Assembly: GCA_021817255.1 (NCBI GenBank)
Contig: JAKAVO010000013.1
Span: forward strand, 1-47,039
Length of the DNA: 47,039 nucleotides
DNA from: Thermoplasmata archaeon
GTDB lineage: Archaea; Thermoplasmatota; Thermoplasmata; Thermoplasmatales; Thermoplasmataceae
Reading direction: 5' to 3'
Part shown: positions 25,966 to 34,492 of the stretch, in pieces
Layout of the letters: each line of letters begins with the position of its first letter
How positions within the stretch are numbered: the first letter of the stretch is position 1
The notes under the pieces: model-generated
Database searches by the model: none
What the model was told of the DNA's origin: nothing
What the model saw: only the letters and a program-made list of their open reading frames with translations
Made by a program: the position numbers and the translations under genes

Positions 25966-26282
25966 TTAATTAATCCTCCTTTACTATACTATGGGAAATA
26001 CTAAAATGGCTTATAAATTTATCAATTAGAAATTTAAGTGTCATTTCGCATAGTTAATTTGTCTGTTTATTTCACAAAAAAATATAGAAGCAATATGCAG
26101 GGAAAGCATCATACATATCAGAATAACACTTCTTCAAACAGCAATGGTTTCTTACCCAGCCACAGAACAATAGGTGCCTCAAGGAAGATTTTACCGGCAA
26201 TAAAGCCATCTGCCAGCCATAAGCTGATATCATCCATGCCTCAAAAACATTAAAAATAATAGAAGCCTAACCAATTCATTGA
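25966..26282. other. Divergent spacer between rps6e and tcuA
   Basis: 317 bases without a gene that I accept. It holds the rps6e promoter on the left and, on the right, an A/T-rich ATTAAAAATAATAG element (about 26249-26262) roughly 27 bases before the tcuA ATG. A 71-codon GTG frame (26038-26253) in the middle has no family resemblance and low-complexity polar composition, so I leave it out. Confidence 0.5.
25973..26018 (-). promoter_or_regulatory. rps6e promoter and strong Shine-Dalgarno
   Basis: Minus strand: TATA-like TTTATAAG near 26011-26018, then AAAGGAGGATT with the AGGAGG core at about 25973-25979, 9 bases before the ATG. The TATA position predicts a leader of roughly 25 bases. This contrasts with the leaderless pattern at most other promoters in the window. 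Confidence 0.55.
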
Positions 26283-27638
26283 ATGGGAAGCAAAGTCATA
26301 GTCGTAGGGGGAGGGAATGCTGCCCTTAGCAGCGCCATTGAATCAGCTGAACGTGGAAATGCGGTAATCCTGCTGGAAGCTTCCCCGCTTCATTCGAGAG
26401 GGGGAAATTCCAGGTATACCAGAGATATAAGATACGCCCATGAAGAAGATGAATTCACATCCGGAAGCTATCCGAAAGAAGAATTGAGGGACGACCTGAT
26501 TGGCGTATCGGGAAGTTTTGACAATCCCGAAGTGGCAGAGCTTGTGATCGGCAGATCGCAGGAGATGGCACAATGGATGCATGAGCATAGCATAACCTTC
26601 AAGAAGGAAATAAGGGGAACCCTGAATCTGTCAAGGACCAATGCATTCTTTATGGGAGGTGGCAGGGTTTTAGTCGACACTTATTATAAGTTGATCCAGA
26701 AGTTGGGAGTAAGGGTTTTTTATGATGCGCCTGCCTCATCAATAAATATATCTGATTGCAGGGTAAACAGCATCACAGCATTTCTTGACGGGAAAGAACA
26801 GGAAATCAGCGCTGACAAATACATTTTCGCTTCAGGGGGTTATGAGGGAAATAAGGAATGGCTTTCACAATTTTGGGGCGAGAAGTCAAGAAATATCAAG
26901 GTGAGGGGATCCAGATTCAACACCGGCATTCCTCTAAGATCCCTTATGGGCAGCAATGCGTTGATGTGCGGAGTGGAGAAGGCAGGGCACATGGTTGCAG
27001 TTGACTCCAGGAGCCCTGAATATGATGCGGGGATCGTCAGCAGAATTGATGCCATTCCATGGGGGATTGTGGTTAACAAGAATTGTGAGAGGTTCTATGA
27101 CGAAGGCCAGGACATCTGGCCTAAAAGATACGCAATATGGGGTAGGCTGGTTGCAGATCAGGAAGGACAGATGGCCTATGTGATTGTTGACAGCAAAGCA
27201 ACCGGAAAATTCATGCCTACGGCATATCCTTCCATAGATGCAAATTCCATTGAAGATCTGGCTGGAAAGATAGGGCTGAATGCTGATAAAACAGCCCGGT
27301 TGATTTCTGATTTCAACAATGGCATCACTAAAAGCGGTGAAGACGCATTCAACTGGTCAAATAATGGTTTGCCGGTTCCAAAATCCCACTGGGCTCTTCC
27401 TATAGACACTCCACCATATCATGCCTATCCTCTATCACCGGGGCTTACATTCACTTATCAGGGAGTTAGGATCAATAAAACTGGAAGGATTGTGTTGAAA
27501 GACGGGGAACTTGAAAATGGTTTTGCAGCCGGGGAAATTGCTTCAGGCAATGTATTGAGGTCAGGATATCTCGCAGGTTTTGGCCTGACCATAGGGACAA
27601 CACTTGGAAGGCTCGCAGGGGGATGGGAAAATGACTGA
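26283..27638 (+). CDS. tcuA: FAD-dependent tricarballylate dehydrogenase TcuA
   Basis: 451-residue flavoprotein of the fumarate-reductase/succinate-dehydrogenase group. TcuA oxidises tricarballylate to cis-aconitate and passes electrons to TcuB. The dinucleotide fold is VVGGGNAALSSA (7-18) with LLEASPLHSRGGNSRYTRD after it; GTLNLSRTNAFFMGGGR, RFYDEGQDIWPKRYAIWGRL and the late PGLTFTYQGVRIN are close to Salmonella TcuA as I know it, so this is more specific than a generic FAD_binding_2 assignment. It overlaps tcuB by 8 bases. The real substrate in this archaeon could be a related tri- or branched dicarboxylate. Confidence 0.88.
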   Translation: MGSKVIVVGGGNAALSSAIESAERGNAVILLEASPLHSRGGNSRYTRDIRYAHEEDEFTSGSYPKEELRDDLIGVSGSFDNPEVAELVIGRSQEMAQWMHEHSITFKKEIRGTLNLSRTNAFFMGGGRVLVDTYYKLIQKLGVRVFYDAPASSINISDCRVNSITAFLDGKEQEISADKYIFASGGYEGNKEWLSQFWGEKSRNIKVRGSRFNTGIPLRSLMGSNALMCGVEKAGHMVAVDSRSPEYDAGIVSRIDAIPWGIVVNKNCERFYDEGQDIWPKRYAIWGRLVADQEGQMAYVIVDSKATGKFMPTAYPSIDANSIEDLAGKIGLNADKTARLISDFNNGITKSGEDAFNWSNNGLPVPKSHWALPIDTPPYHAYPLSPGLTFTYQGVRINKTGRIVLKDGELENGFAAGEIASGNVLRSGYLAGFGLTIGTTLGRLAGGWEND

Positions 27639-28683
27639 TGAAAATCCAATAGTTTCAGAAGCAGCAAGGCAGATGTCAATCTGTAATGCATGCCGTTATT
27701 GCGAAGGATATTGTGCTGTCTGGAACGCAATAGAATTCAAGCCAGTCCTTGATTCAGGTTACATCAAGCACCTGGCCAACCTGTGCCATGACTGCAGGGA
27801 TTGCTATTATGCATGCCCATACAATGAACCGGATCACGAATTCAAGCTCAATATACCGAAAGCCATGGGTGAGGTGAGGATGGAAACATACACTTCGTAT
27901 GTAAGGCCAAAATTCCTGAAGTTTGTAATAGAAAAACCTGCTCTGGCTACAATTCTTGCCTCATCTGCCGCAATCGCTGTGGCCATGCTTTACGCTTCAC
28001 TGGTATTTGGGGCAGGCAAATTCTCAACTTTGCCAATGACTACAGTCATTCCAGCCTCAACATACAAACCGATCACTATGCTTGTATATGTTTATACAAT
28101 AGGAATATGGTCCTGGGAGGGCATTTCTTACTGGTCAGAGATCAACGGAGGAACCCATTTTTCCGGTTCAGGTTTAGCAAAAGGCGCATATGATGCTATT
28201 TTTCATACAAACTTCCGCGGTGGTGGAACAGGCTGCAAGGTTCCTGAGGAAAGAAATAGATACTTTCGCATGTCTGCACATTCCCTGGTTATGTTTGGTT
28301 TTATAGATGCACTGGTCTCAATCTCTTTTTATCCGGATATTTTCGGTTTAGCCGGACTCGCCTATCTTCTTGGATCTCTGGCAGTTTCCACTGGCACTGC
28401 TGCACTCATTTATTTGCATATGAAAGAAAGGGTTGGATCGAGGAGCCAAAAGCAATCTTCAATGGATTATCCATTCACAATCCTGTTGTTTCTTGCCGGC
28501 ATAACAGGTGTTCTGGTTCCTATTTCCACAGGAACAGCGTGGTTCAACTGGAATTTTCTAATGCATGATGCTCTAATAGCTGTTGTTTTCTTGCTGGCTC
28601 CATACTCTAAGTTCGTTCATCCCGTTTTAAGGATCATATCTTTAATCAAGTATAATTCAGACTCACTGAAACAAACAATTTAG
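27631..28683 (+). CDS. tcuB: TcuB, Fe-S/heme electron-transfer partner of TcuA
   Basis: 350-residue membrane protein that reoxidises the TcuA flavin and passes electrons to the quinone pool. Two ferredoxin-type clusters are at C18-x2-C21-x2-C24-x3-C28 (ICNACRYCEGYC) and C52-x2-C55-x2-C58-x3-C62 (CHDCRDCYYACPY). The C-terminal part has about six transmembrane helices with several His (for example in AHSLVMFGF and MHDALIAVVF) that could hold b-type heme, as in citrate-utilisation protein B. ATG 27631 is used, just inside the tcuA stop; an upstream in-frame start at 27604 would lie inside tcuA. Confidence 0.88.
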   Translation: MTDENPIVSEAARQMSICNACRYCEGYCAVWNAIEFKPVLDSGYIKHLANLCHDCRDCYYACPYNEPDHEFKLNIPKAMGEVRMETYTSYVRPKFLKFVIEKPALATILASSAAIAVAMLYASLVFGAGKFSTLPMTTVIPASTYKPITMLVYVYTIGIWSWEGISYWSEINGGTHFSGSGLAKGAYDAIFHTNFRGGGTGCKVPEERNRYFRMSAHSLVMFGFIDALVSISFYPDIFGLAGLAYLLGSLAVSTGTAALIYLHMKERVGSRSQKQSSMDYPFTILLFLAGITGVLVPISTGTAWFNWNFLMHDALIAVVFLLAPYSKFVHPVLRIISLIKYNSDSLKQTI

Positions 28684-28997
28684 CCTATGCACTGGTTGAA
28701 ACTTTGCCTTCCAATTCAATTGCGGCCGAGGAAGGAGTTGTTTTTTATGGCATCAGGGAAAAAAGTTTCACTTCCGGATCATGACAATCATAGGGAAATC
28801 TGCAGATTTGTTTCATATATTACGGCAATGTGATTATTTGCCATTTAACATTAGGAAATATATTTCAGCAAAGCCTGGAATGATGAAATATTTTGCCTAT
28901 CCCTCATTATTTATATGATAAGCAATAACCTGAAAAAATGAAACCCCTTAACCTGTTATAATCTCAATATATATATTGTTGTGAAGTTAATATTACC
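28684..28997. other. Spacer between tcuB and the MFS transporter gene
   Basis: 314 bases with no gene I can support. One short frame, ATG 28747 to TGA 28833 (28 codons), follows GGAG at a 9-base distance, but has no recognisable family. Toward its right end lies the transporter promoter. The region is A/T-rich with no long repeat. Confidence 0.45.
28965..28978 (+). promoter_or_regulatory. Palindromic TATA region of the MFS transporter gene
   Basis: CAATATATATATTG is a perfect 14-base palindrome centred about 26 bases before the transporter ATG at 28998. It is at the expected TATA distance for a leaderless gene. The palindrome may simply be an alternating AT run. Confidence 0.5.
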
Positions 28998-30365
28998 ATG
29001 GTAGAGAATAACTCGAATCCAGATAATAATATAGCTGGAAGGCTAGAAAGACTGCCATATAGCAGATTTCATGTAAAATTTGCTTTGATGCTGACAAGTG
29101 GAGAATGGGCAGAGAGTTTAATGCTGCTAGGAAACGGAGCAATACTTGGGTTGGTCGCAACATATTTTGCGATATCAAACACATCCGTACTGGCAACATA
29201 CGCGCTTCCCGCTTTCTTCTTCGTTGGAGAGTTCGTGGGTTCCATGTTTTTTGGAAGGCTGGCGGATGTCAGGGGACGAAGAGCTGTATTTCTTTATAAT
29301 CAGCTGATTTTTGGTCTCGGAATGATAATTGCCGGTTTCATGAACTCGTGGCAACTGGTTGCAGTCTTTGTGTTCGTAGGCGGTATAGGTGTAGGTGGTG
29401 AATTTCCACTGGTAGATAGTTACGGTACGGAAATTTTCGTCAAGAAAACAAGAGGTGCCTGGCTCGCTCTAATTTACACGATTGCAGTCACATCAGCACC
29501 TTTGGTAATTTACATTGCATCGCTGACAGCAGGCCTTGGATACTACTCCTTCAGGATCCCACTATGGTTTATGGGTTCAGCAGGAATAGTGGTCTGGATA
29601 GTAAGATTCAGGCTCAAAGAATCTCCAAGATGGCTATCAACGCACGGCAAAATGGATGAAGCCAAAAAGGAAATGGATCAAATAGAATCAGAGGTAAAGA
29701 AGGAAAGGAAATTAAAAGAACTTCCTCCAGTAACTGACACGATTGAAGCACCTGTTCACGTATCAGAATATAAGGAGATATTTGCTCCTGATGTAAGGAA
29801 CACGACAATAATGATGGCCATATTCATGTTCTTCCAGTCAGGAATATTTTATGGGTTCGTAGTATTTGCCCCAGGGCTCGTTTCCGTATCCTATCCTACA
29901 AGTGATCCATTGGGAGCAGCAGCAGTAATATTCTCAGGTTTCCTCGTAGGGAGCGTGTTCAACATATTCATCATTGATAAAGTCGAAAGAAAGTGGGGAA
30001 TTATATTGTTTGCCATACTGGGAGGAGTATTCGGAACATGCTTTGCTGTAATTCACGGACTGGATGAAGTTATAGTATTTGGGTTCCTTACATCTTTCAT
30101 GCTCTGGAATTTCTCGAACTTTATGCATCAATACAACGCAGAAATATTTCCAACAAGAATAAGAACAACAGCTGCCGGCTTTGTCTATTCCATAAGCAGG
30201 ATTTCAACAACAATACTGGTGTTGTTCATAGCATTCTTTATTGGTGGAAAAAATGCACCGGGGATATTTGCATTTGTATGGGTGCTTGTTATAATCTGTT
30301 CTCTCGTCCTGATACTCATGGGGCCGAAGAGTACTAACAAGTTTGTTGAAGCCATAGCAAAATAA
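28998..30365 (+). CDS. MFS transporter, sugar/metabolite:H+ symporter type
   Basis: 455-residue major facilitator protein with twelve predicted transmembrane helices and a central cytoplasmic loop (about 205-255, rich in Lys/Glu). The loop 2-3 signature is GRLADVRGRRAVFL (about 86-99), and the GIGVGGEFPLVDSYGTE helix and PRWLSTHGKMDEA after TM6 resemble the YaaU/sugar-porter group. It sits after tcuAB in the same direction but has its own promoter. Uptake of a di- or tricarboxylate (a TcuC-like role) is plausible from context, but sequence alone does not show the substrate. Confidence 0.88.
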   Translation: MVENNSNPDNNIAGRLERLPYSRFHVKFALMLTSGEWAESLMLLGNGAILGLVATYFAISNTSVLATYALPAFFFVGEFVGSMFFGRLADVRGRRAVFLYNQLIFGLGMIIAGFMNSWQLVAVFVFVGGIGVGGEFPLVDSYGTEIFVKKTRGAWLALIYTIAVTSAPLVIYIASLTAGLGYYSFRIPLWFMGSAGIVVWIVRFRLKESPRWLSTHGKMDEAKKEMDQIESEVKKERKLKELPPVTDTIEAPVHVSEYKEIFAPDVRNTTIMMAIFMFFQSGIFYGFVVFAPGLVSVSYPTSDPLGAAAVIFSGFLVGSVFNIFIIDKVERKWGIILFAILGGVFGTCFAVIHGLDEVIVFGFLTSFMLWNFSNFMHQYNAEIFPTRIRTTAAGFVYSISRISTTILVLFIAFFIGGKNAPGIFAFVWVLVIICSLVLILMGPKSTNKFVEAIAK

Positions 30366-30383
30366 ATTTTTAATCTCCAATAA

Positions 30384-30392
30384 TTTTTTTTT
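30384..30392 (+). terminator. Oligo-T terminator after the MFS gene
   Basis: A run of nine T residues, starting 18 bases after the stop and followed by further T-rich sequence (around 30395-30420), fits intrinsic termination of archaeal RNA polymerase, which responds to T-runs without a hairpin. Confidence 0.45.
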
Positions 30393-30465
30393 CATTTTCA
30401 GATTCTAATTTTTGTTCTAATGTGTTAGGGTATTGGTTTAAGTAAATATTTTTAATTGAACATTC

Positions 30466-31509
30466 ATGATCTCTGATGACTCATTAAGGGAAGGTATGCA
30501 GGCTCCGGGAATAAGTTTCAGCACTGCAGAAAAAGTGGATCTTGCAAAAAAAATATCAGAATGCGGGATCTCAAAAATTCTAATTTCTTATCCTCCAGCC
30601 CACAAATCTGAGGCTGTTGTTGCTTCTGAAGTGGCGAAAAAAGGTTATTTCAAGGAAGTATTTGGCCTCGGGAGGGCAATAAAGCAGGACATCGATTTAA
30701 TTTACTCAACCGGTGCTAACATCTCTTTGCATTTTCCCTTTAAATACGATTCTATTGAGGAGATTTACAGCAATGTGAAATATGCTGTTTCGCTGGGAAA
30801 AAAGGTTGAAATTGCAGTCGTAGACATAACGCAGTACAGTACAGGCCAATTGATGAAAATTGTTTCCCGGCTATCAGAATTAGGAGTTGATACAATTCAG
30901 CTTCCGGACACAATGGGAAAAGCCACTCCAAAAATAATGGAGAGGGTCGTAAGGGAATCAAAGAAAATTTCAAATTCAAGCATAGAGATACACTGCCATA
31001 ACGATCTTGGCTTATCAGTTGCCAATGCAATAGCAGGGATGGAAGCAGGGGCAGACTCAGTGGACACCACTTTTCTCGGTCTCGGTGAAAGGAACGGAAT
31101 TACAGACACAGGGGTTATGGCAAGGTATATGGAAACAACCGGCAGGCACTCAAACCTGAATCTTGACAGGATAGACAACCTGTCTATAGAGTTTTTAGGC
31201 ATTGTCCTGAAAAAAGCAGGGGAATCCTTCTTTGGAAAAAATCTGCCAAACATAGGCAGGAACACATACATTCACACTGCAGGAACACACGCAGCCTTTT
31301 CTGATGTTTTTGAAGGGCAGGACTTTTCAGTAAACGTTTACACAGGAAAATCCATGCTTAAAAAAATCCTGGAAGCAAAGCATGTCAATCTGTCGAAGGA
31401 AAACCTTTCCACCCTTATGGAAAGGGTAAAGGACCTATCGGCTTCTGAGGGCAGGGTAATTGGTGCTGATGAAATTGCCAGGGAGGCTGAAGAACTATGT
31501 ACAGAGTAA
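30466..31509 (+). CDS. DRE-TIM metallolyase (isopropylmalate/citramalate synthase or HMG-CoA lyase-like)
   Basis: 347-residue TIM-barrel enzyme of the HMGL-like superfamily, which forms or cleaves C-C bonds between a 2-oxo acid and an acyl-CoA. The DRE-type motif is DDSLREGMQAPG (4-15; metal Asp and catalytic Arg-Glu), the metal-binding HCHND is at 176-180, and LGLGERNG (204-211) plus IHTAGTHA (269-276) follow. The GERNG element resembles isopropylmalate/homocitrate synthases rather than true HMG-CoA lyase, which has a catalytic Cys loop. There is no LeuA regulatory domain. Its gene overlaps a CoA-transferase by 13 bases, which would fit a lyase acting on a CoA ester; direction and substrate are not settled. 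Confidence 0.85.
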   Translation: MISDDSLREGMQAPGISFSTAEKVDLAKKISECGISKILISYPPAHKSEAVVASEVAKKGYFKEVFGLGRAIKQDIDLIYSTGANISLHFPFKYDSIEEIYSNVKYAVSLGKKVEIAVVDITQYSTGQLMKIVSRLSELGVDTIQLPDTMGKATPKIMERVVRESKKISNSSIEIHCHNDLGLSVANAIAGMEAGADSVDTTFLGLGERNGITDTGVMARYMETTGRHSNLNLDRIDNLSIEFLGIVLKKAGESFFGKNLPNIGRNTYIHTAGTHAAFSDVFEGQDFSVNVYTGKSMLKKILEAKHVNLSKENLSTLMERVKDLSASEGRVIGADEIAREAEELCTE

Positions 31510-32615
31510 TAGAATTAGGGCATATTGTGGCGGGGCCAACGGCAGGATTAATTCTCTCGGAAATGGGGTTTGAAGTAATAAAAGTGGAGCGCCCGGGTGC
31601 TGGTGATATTGCAAGGAACCTGACGGGAGAAAGTGCAGGTTCATTTCCATATTATAACAGGAACAAGAAAAGTGTAGTGATAAACGTAAAAGTTCCTGAG
31701 GGAAGGGAAGCACTCAGGAGATTGATCAACAGTGCTGACATAGTAATCGACAACTTCAGCAGTGATTTTTTAAGTGGGCTTGGACTGGACTATGAGAAAT
31801 TAAAGGAAAGCAACCCGGGGCTGATATATGTATCAATCAGGGGATATGGAAGGGGAACAAAGGAAGGCAGAAGATCACTTGATTATCCCATAGAGATTGA
31901 TTCAGGGATAGCTTATATGAATGGGCTGAACAACAGGCCAATGAGGGTTGGCGCATCACTTGTAGATATGTTTTCTGCTTCAATGGCAGTAATAGGGATA
32001 TATGACTCTATTCTTGAAAGGGAAAGGACAGGAAAGGGAAAGGCAGTTGAATCGTCACTGTTTTCAAACGCCATGTTCATGATAGGCCAGCACATTTCCA
32101 CGTTCCAGATAAACCGCAGGGAAATGCTTCCAATCAATGAAGCAGGGTTTGCATGGGGCATATATGACTTCTTTGAGACACTGGACAAAAAGAAAATCTT
32201 CATAGCTGTCACCACAGACGAACAGTGGAAGAAGTTCTGCACAGTTTTCAATATTGATGGGGAAATATTCAGCAGATACCAGGCAAACAGCGAGAGATAT
32301 GCCAATCGGCAAACACTTATACCGTATTTGTCAGAAAGAATATCAAGGCTTGAATCAGGTGTGCTTGAGTCCATGCTGGACAAGAACCAGATAGTCTATT
32401 CGTACCTGAGGAAACCATGGGAGCTATTGAACGATCAGGATTCACTGAACTACATGAATCCTGTCACTTTTAAAGGAAAGGAAATGCTCCTTCCGGCTAC
32501 TCCTGTTTCAGGGAAAAGGAATGAGTCTGTTCCTGAACTGGGCGAGAATACTGCTGAAGTGCTTTCCAGCCTTGGTTTTAATGATACAGATATAAAAACA
32601 ATTTCAAGCAAATAG
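31497..32615 (+). CDS. CaiB/BaiF family (class III) CoA-transferase
   Basis: 372-residue transferase that moves CoA between carboxylic acids through an aspartyl-CoA intermediate. The N-terminal MYRVIELGHIVAGPTAGLILSEMG contains the usual start of the family, followed by DVIKVERP-like EVIKVERPGAGD (26-37); the probable catalytic Asp157 is in GASLVDMFSA. The C-terminal half folds back in the interlocked dimer. Length (about 370-400 for the family) is normal. Members act on, for example, succinate/glutarate, itaconate, citramalate or carnitine; the acid used here is unknown. It is coupled to the DRE-TIM enzyme gene, so the two probably act on one intermediate. Confidence 0.9.
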   Translation: MYRVIELGHIVAGPTAGLILSEMGFEVIKVERPGAGDIARNLTGESAGSFPYYNRNKKSVVINVKVPEGREALRRLINSADIVIDNFSSDFLSGLGLDYEKLKESNPGLIYVSIRGYGRGTKEGRRSLDYPIEIDSGIAYMNGLNNRPMRVGASLVDMFSASMAVIGIYDSILERERTGKGKAVESSLFSNAMFMIGQHISTFQINRREMLPINEAGFAWGIYDFFETLDKKKIFIAVTTDEQWKKFCTVFNIDGEIFSRYQANSERYANRQTLIPYLSERISRLESGVLESMLDKNQIVYSYLRKPWELLNDQDSLNYMNPVTFKGKEMLLPATPVSGKRNESVPELGENTAEVLSSLGFNDTDIKTISSK

Positions 32616-32691
32616 GCTTTGAAGAATTTTTCAAAATATTGAAATAAAGCCATTTGCAGTTATTCAAAAAAAAATCATTTTATTTAGAATA

Positions 32692-33186
32692 TTATTCTTG
32701 CCCATCATTTTCCATTTTGCTTATCAACTCTTTTGCATAATTTATCGCACCGCCAATGTCAAGTATCTCCCTCAGAATGCCAGCTGGCGGATTAAATTTC
32801 AATGTTGCCCGTGCATTGTATATCCTGTTTTCGCTAAAATCAATATTTACGGTGTCTCCCTGGGTGAATGGATTAGTTCCGAAATAAGTTCCAGGATAAA
32901 GCCCAACATTTATGGAATTCCTGAAAAAAAGCCTGGAGAAGCTTGTTGCAAAAACTGCCTGGATGCCAATCATCTTGAGCAGGACAGGCGCCTGTTCCCT
33001 TGATGATCCTGTGCCGAAGTTGTCTCCTGCAATTATTATGTCCCCTTTGGAAACCATACTGGAGAAACCGTTTATAACGGATTCCAGGCAATGCTCTACC
33101 TGTCTTTCAATGGGCAAATGGAGAAAGCCGCCTGGGGCAATATTGTCGGTGTCAATGTTATCTCCCAGCAAAAATATTCTCGGCAT
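32692..33186 (-). CDS. leuD: LeuD-type small subunit of a hydro-lyase
   Basis: 164-residue swivelling (small) subunit of an isopropylmalate isomerase/aconitase-type enzyme. DNIDTDNIAPGGFL near the N-terminus and GDNFGTGSSREQAP (about 55-68) are the substrate-binding loops; the segment after the first motif governs substrate choice in this family and reads HLPIE here, not like a standard LeuD that I know. ATG 33186 is preferred because GGGTGAT, a good Shine-Dalgarno, ends four bases before it; GTG 33195 is an alternative. It follows leuC directly. Confidence 0.88.
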   Translation of the reverse strand: MPRIFLLGDNIDTDNIAPGGFLHLPIERQVEHCLESVINGFSSMVSKGDIIIAGDNFGTGSSREQAPVLLKMIGIQAVFATSFSRLFFRNSINVGLYPGTYFGTNPFTQGDTVNIDFSENRIYNARATLKFNPPAGILREILDIGGAINYAKELISKMENDGQE

Positions 33187-33187
33187 T

Positions 33188-34411
33188 TCAATCACCCGGG
33201 ACTTTTATGAAACCTTCTATGGCACTTGCAGCTGCGACATATGAATTTGCAAGGTACACCCTGCTCGAGGGATGCCCCATCCTGCCCATGAAATTCCTGT
33301 TTATATTGGTTATGCAGGTCTCGTTTTCAGCCAGCACGCCCATGTGCAATCCTGCACAGGCTCCGCATGTTGACGGGCCAACAGTTGCGCCTGCGTCCAG
33401 GAAAGTGCCAATCAGCCCTTCCTTAATTGCCTGTTTATAAATATTTCTGGTAGCGGGTATAACTATCAATTTAACCCCGTTTTTAACGTGTTCTCCCTTC
33501 AATATGGATGCTGCTTCCCTTAAGTCGCTAATGGTACCGTTTGAACAGTTTCCAATATACACCTGATCAACTTTGATCCCCTCCACTGCCTTTGCGTCTG
33601 ATACATTTCCGGGAGAATATGGCTTCGCAATCTGGGGTTCTAAATTTGAAATATCCATGATTCTTTCAGTAAATTCAGAGCCTTCATCGCTTTGGGGAAA
33701 TTCTCTATTGGAAGCCAGGTTTTCATTCTTTACTATGCAGGTTTTTGCACCCGCTTCCACTGTCATATTTGCAATGGAAAGATCATCATCCATGTTAAAC
33801 TTCAATCCTTTTTCAATGTGAAATTCCATGGAGGCATAATTTGCACCATTCACTCCTATGTCTCTGAGAACTTTCAGGATGATGTCCTTTCCGGTGATAT
33901 ATTTGCCCTTTGTTCCCTCTACCCTGAACAGTATTGTTTCAGGCACTTTAAACCACAACTTTCCCAAAGCAAGGAGGAAGGCTATGTCCGTAGATCCCAG
34001 GCCAACACCCATGGCACCCGCAGCACCTGCTGTCACAGTATGCGAATCTGTCCCGGCAGCAAGCATGCCTGGCCTTATTGTTCCATTCTCAATAAGAAGC
34101 GTATGTTCTATGCCCTCTCCAAACGGGATGGTTTCCCATTTTTCTTCTCCGGCGCTTTCACCAAGCATTTTGATATTATGCGCACTTTCAACATCTTTTG
34201 GCGGGTAAATATGATCGTTTACAACAACAACTTTTCCGGGATACCTGGTTTTTCCCCCTGATATTTTGTTCAAGGACTTGATGGAAGAAGGCCCAAGTAT
34301 GTCGTGCATATAAATTAAATCGGGAACTGCCCAGACGTAATCTCCCCTTCGGGCATCCTGCCCGGACTTTTCAGAAAAAATTTTCTCTGCGGCAGTTTTT
34401 GATGAATTCAC
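33188..34411 (-). CDS. leuC: LeuC-type large subunit with [4Fe-4S] cluster
   Basis: 407-residue catalytic subunit of a two-subunit hydro-lyase (isopropylmalate isomerase, homoaconitase or a relative). The cluster ligands are Cys289 (YIGNCSNG), Cys349 and Cys352 (GPSTCGACAG). The blocks AGTDSHTVTAGAAGAMGVGLGSTD (119-142) and RMGHPSSRVYLANS are typical. Length suits the archaeal/homoaconitase-type LeuC, shorter than bacterial LeuC. GTG start. Leucine biosynthesis is one option, but no leuA or leuB is adjacent, while tcuAB, a CoA-transferase and a DRE-TIM enzyme are, so a catabolic hydratase is an alternative. Confidence 0.9.
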   Translation of the reverse strand: MNSSKTAAEKIFSEKSGQDARRGDYVWAVPDLIYMHDILGPSSIKSLNKISGGKTRYPGKVVVVNDHIYPPKDVESAHNIKMLGESAGEEKWETIPFGEGIEHTLLIENGTIRPGMLAAGTDSHTVTAGAAGAMGVGLGSTDIAFLLALGKLWFKVPETILFRVEGTKGKYITGKDIILKVLRDIGVNGANYASMEFHIEKGLKFNMDDDLSIANMTVEAGAKTCIVKNENLASNREFPQSDEGSEFTERIMDISNLEPQIAKPYSPGNVSDAKAVEGIKVDQVYIGNCSNGTISDLREAASILKGEHVKNGVKLIVIPATRNIYKQAIKEGLIGTFLDAGATVGPSTCGACAGLHMGVLAENETCITNINRNFMGRMGHPSSRVYLANSYVAAASAIEGFIKVPGD

Positions 34412-34430
34412 AGCAAAAAAATACGTTCAT

Positions 34431-34440
34431 ACTATTAATA
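34431..34440 (-). promoter_or_regulatory. Palindromic TATA element of leuC
   Basis: CTATTAATAG, a perfect 10-base palindrome, is centred about 25 bases upstream of the leuC GTG (34411), in the 81-base spacer shared with the divergent regulator gene. It is likely the TATA box; the divergent regulator could act here. On the other strand a weaker ACTTAAG near 34461 lies about 29 bases before the regulator start. Confidence 0.45.
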
Positions 34441-34492
34441 GGCACTGGTCACATACAAAAAACTTAAGACATTTCACTTCATCTGCAGTTTA

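Noticed and set aside
26038-26253. 71-codon GTG frame between rps6e and tcuA
   Set aside because: Polar low-complexity product (Asn/Ser/His-rich), no Shine-Dalgarno and no similarity that I recognise; more likely spacer.
28747-28833. 28-codon frame with a plausible Shine-Dalgarno in the tcuB-MFS spacer
   Set aside because: Too short to judge, no recognisable motif; an overlapping frame (28683-28784) is also open, so neither is convincing. Conservation in relatives would decide.
33692-34261. 190-codon open frame on the plus strand inside leuC
   Set aside because: Antisense to conserved LeuC sequence, no family resemblance, no promoter in the expected place.
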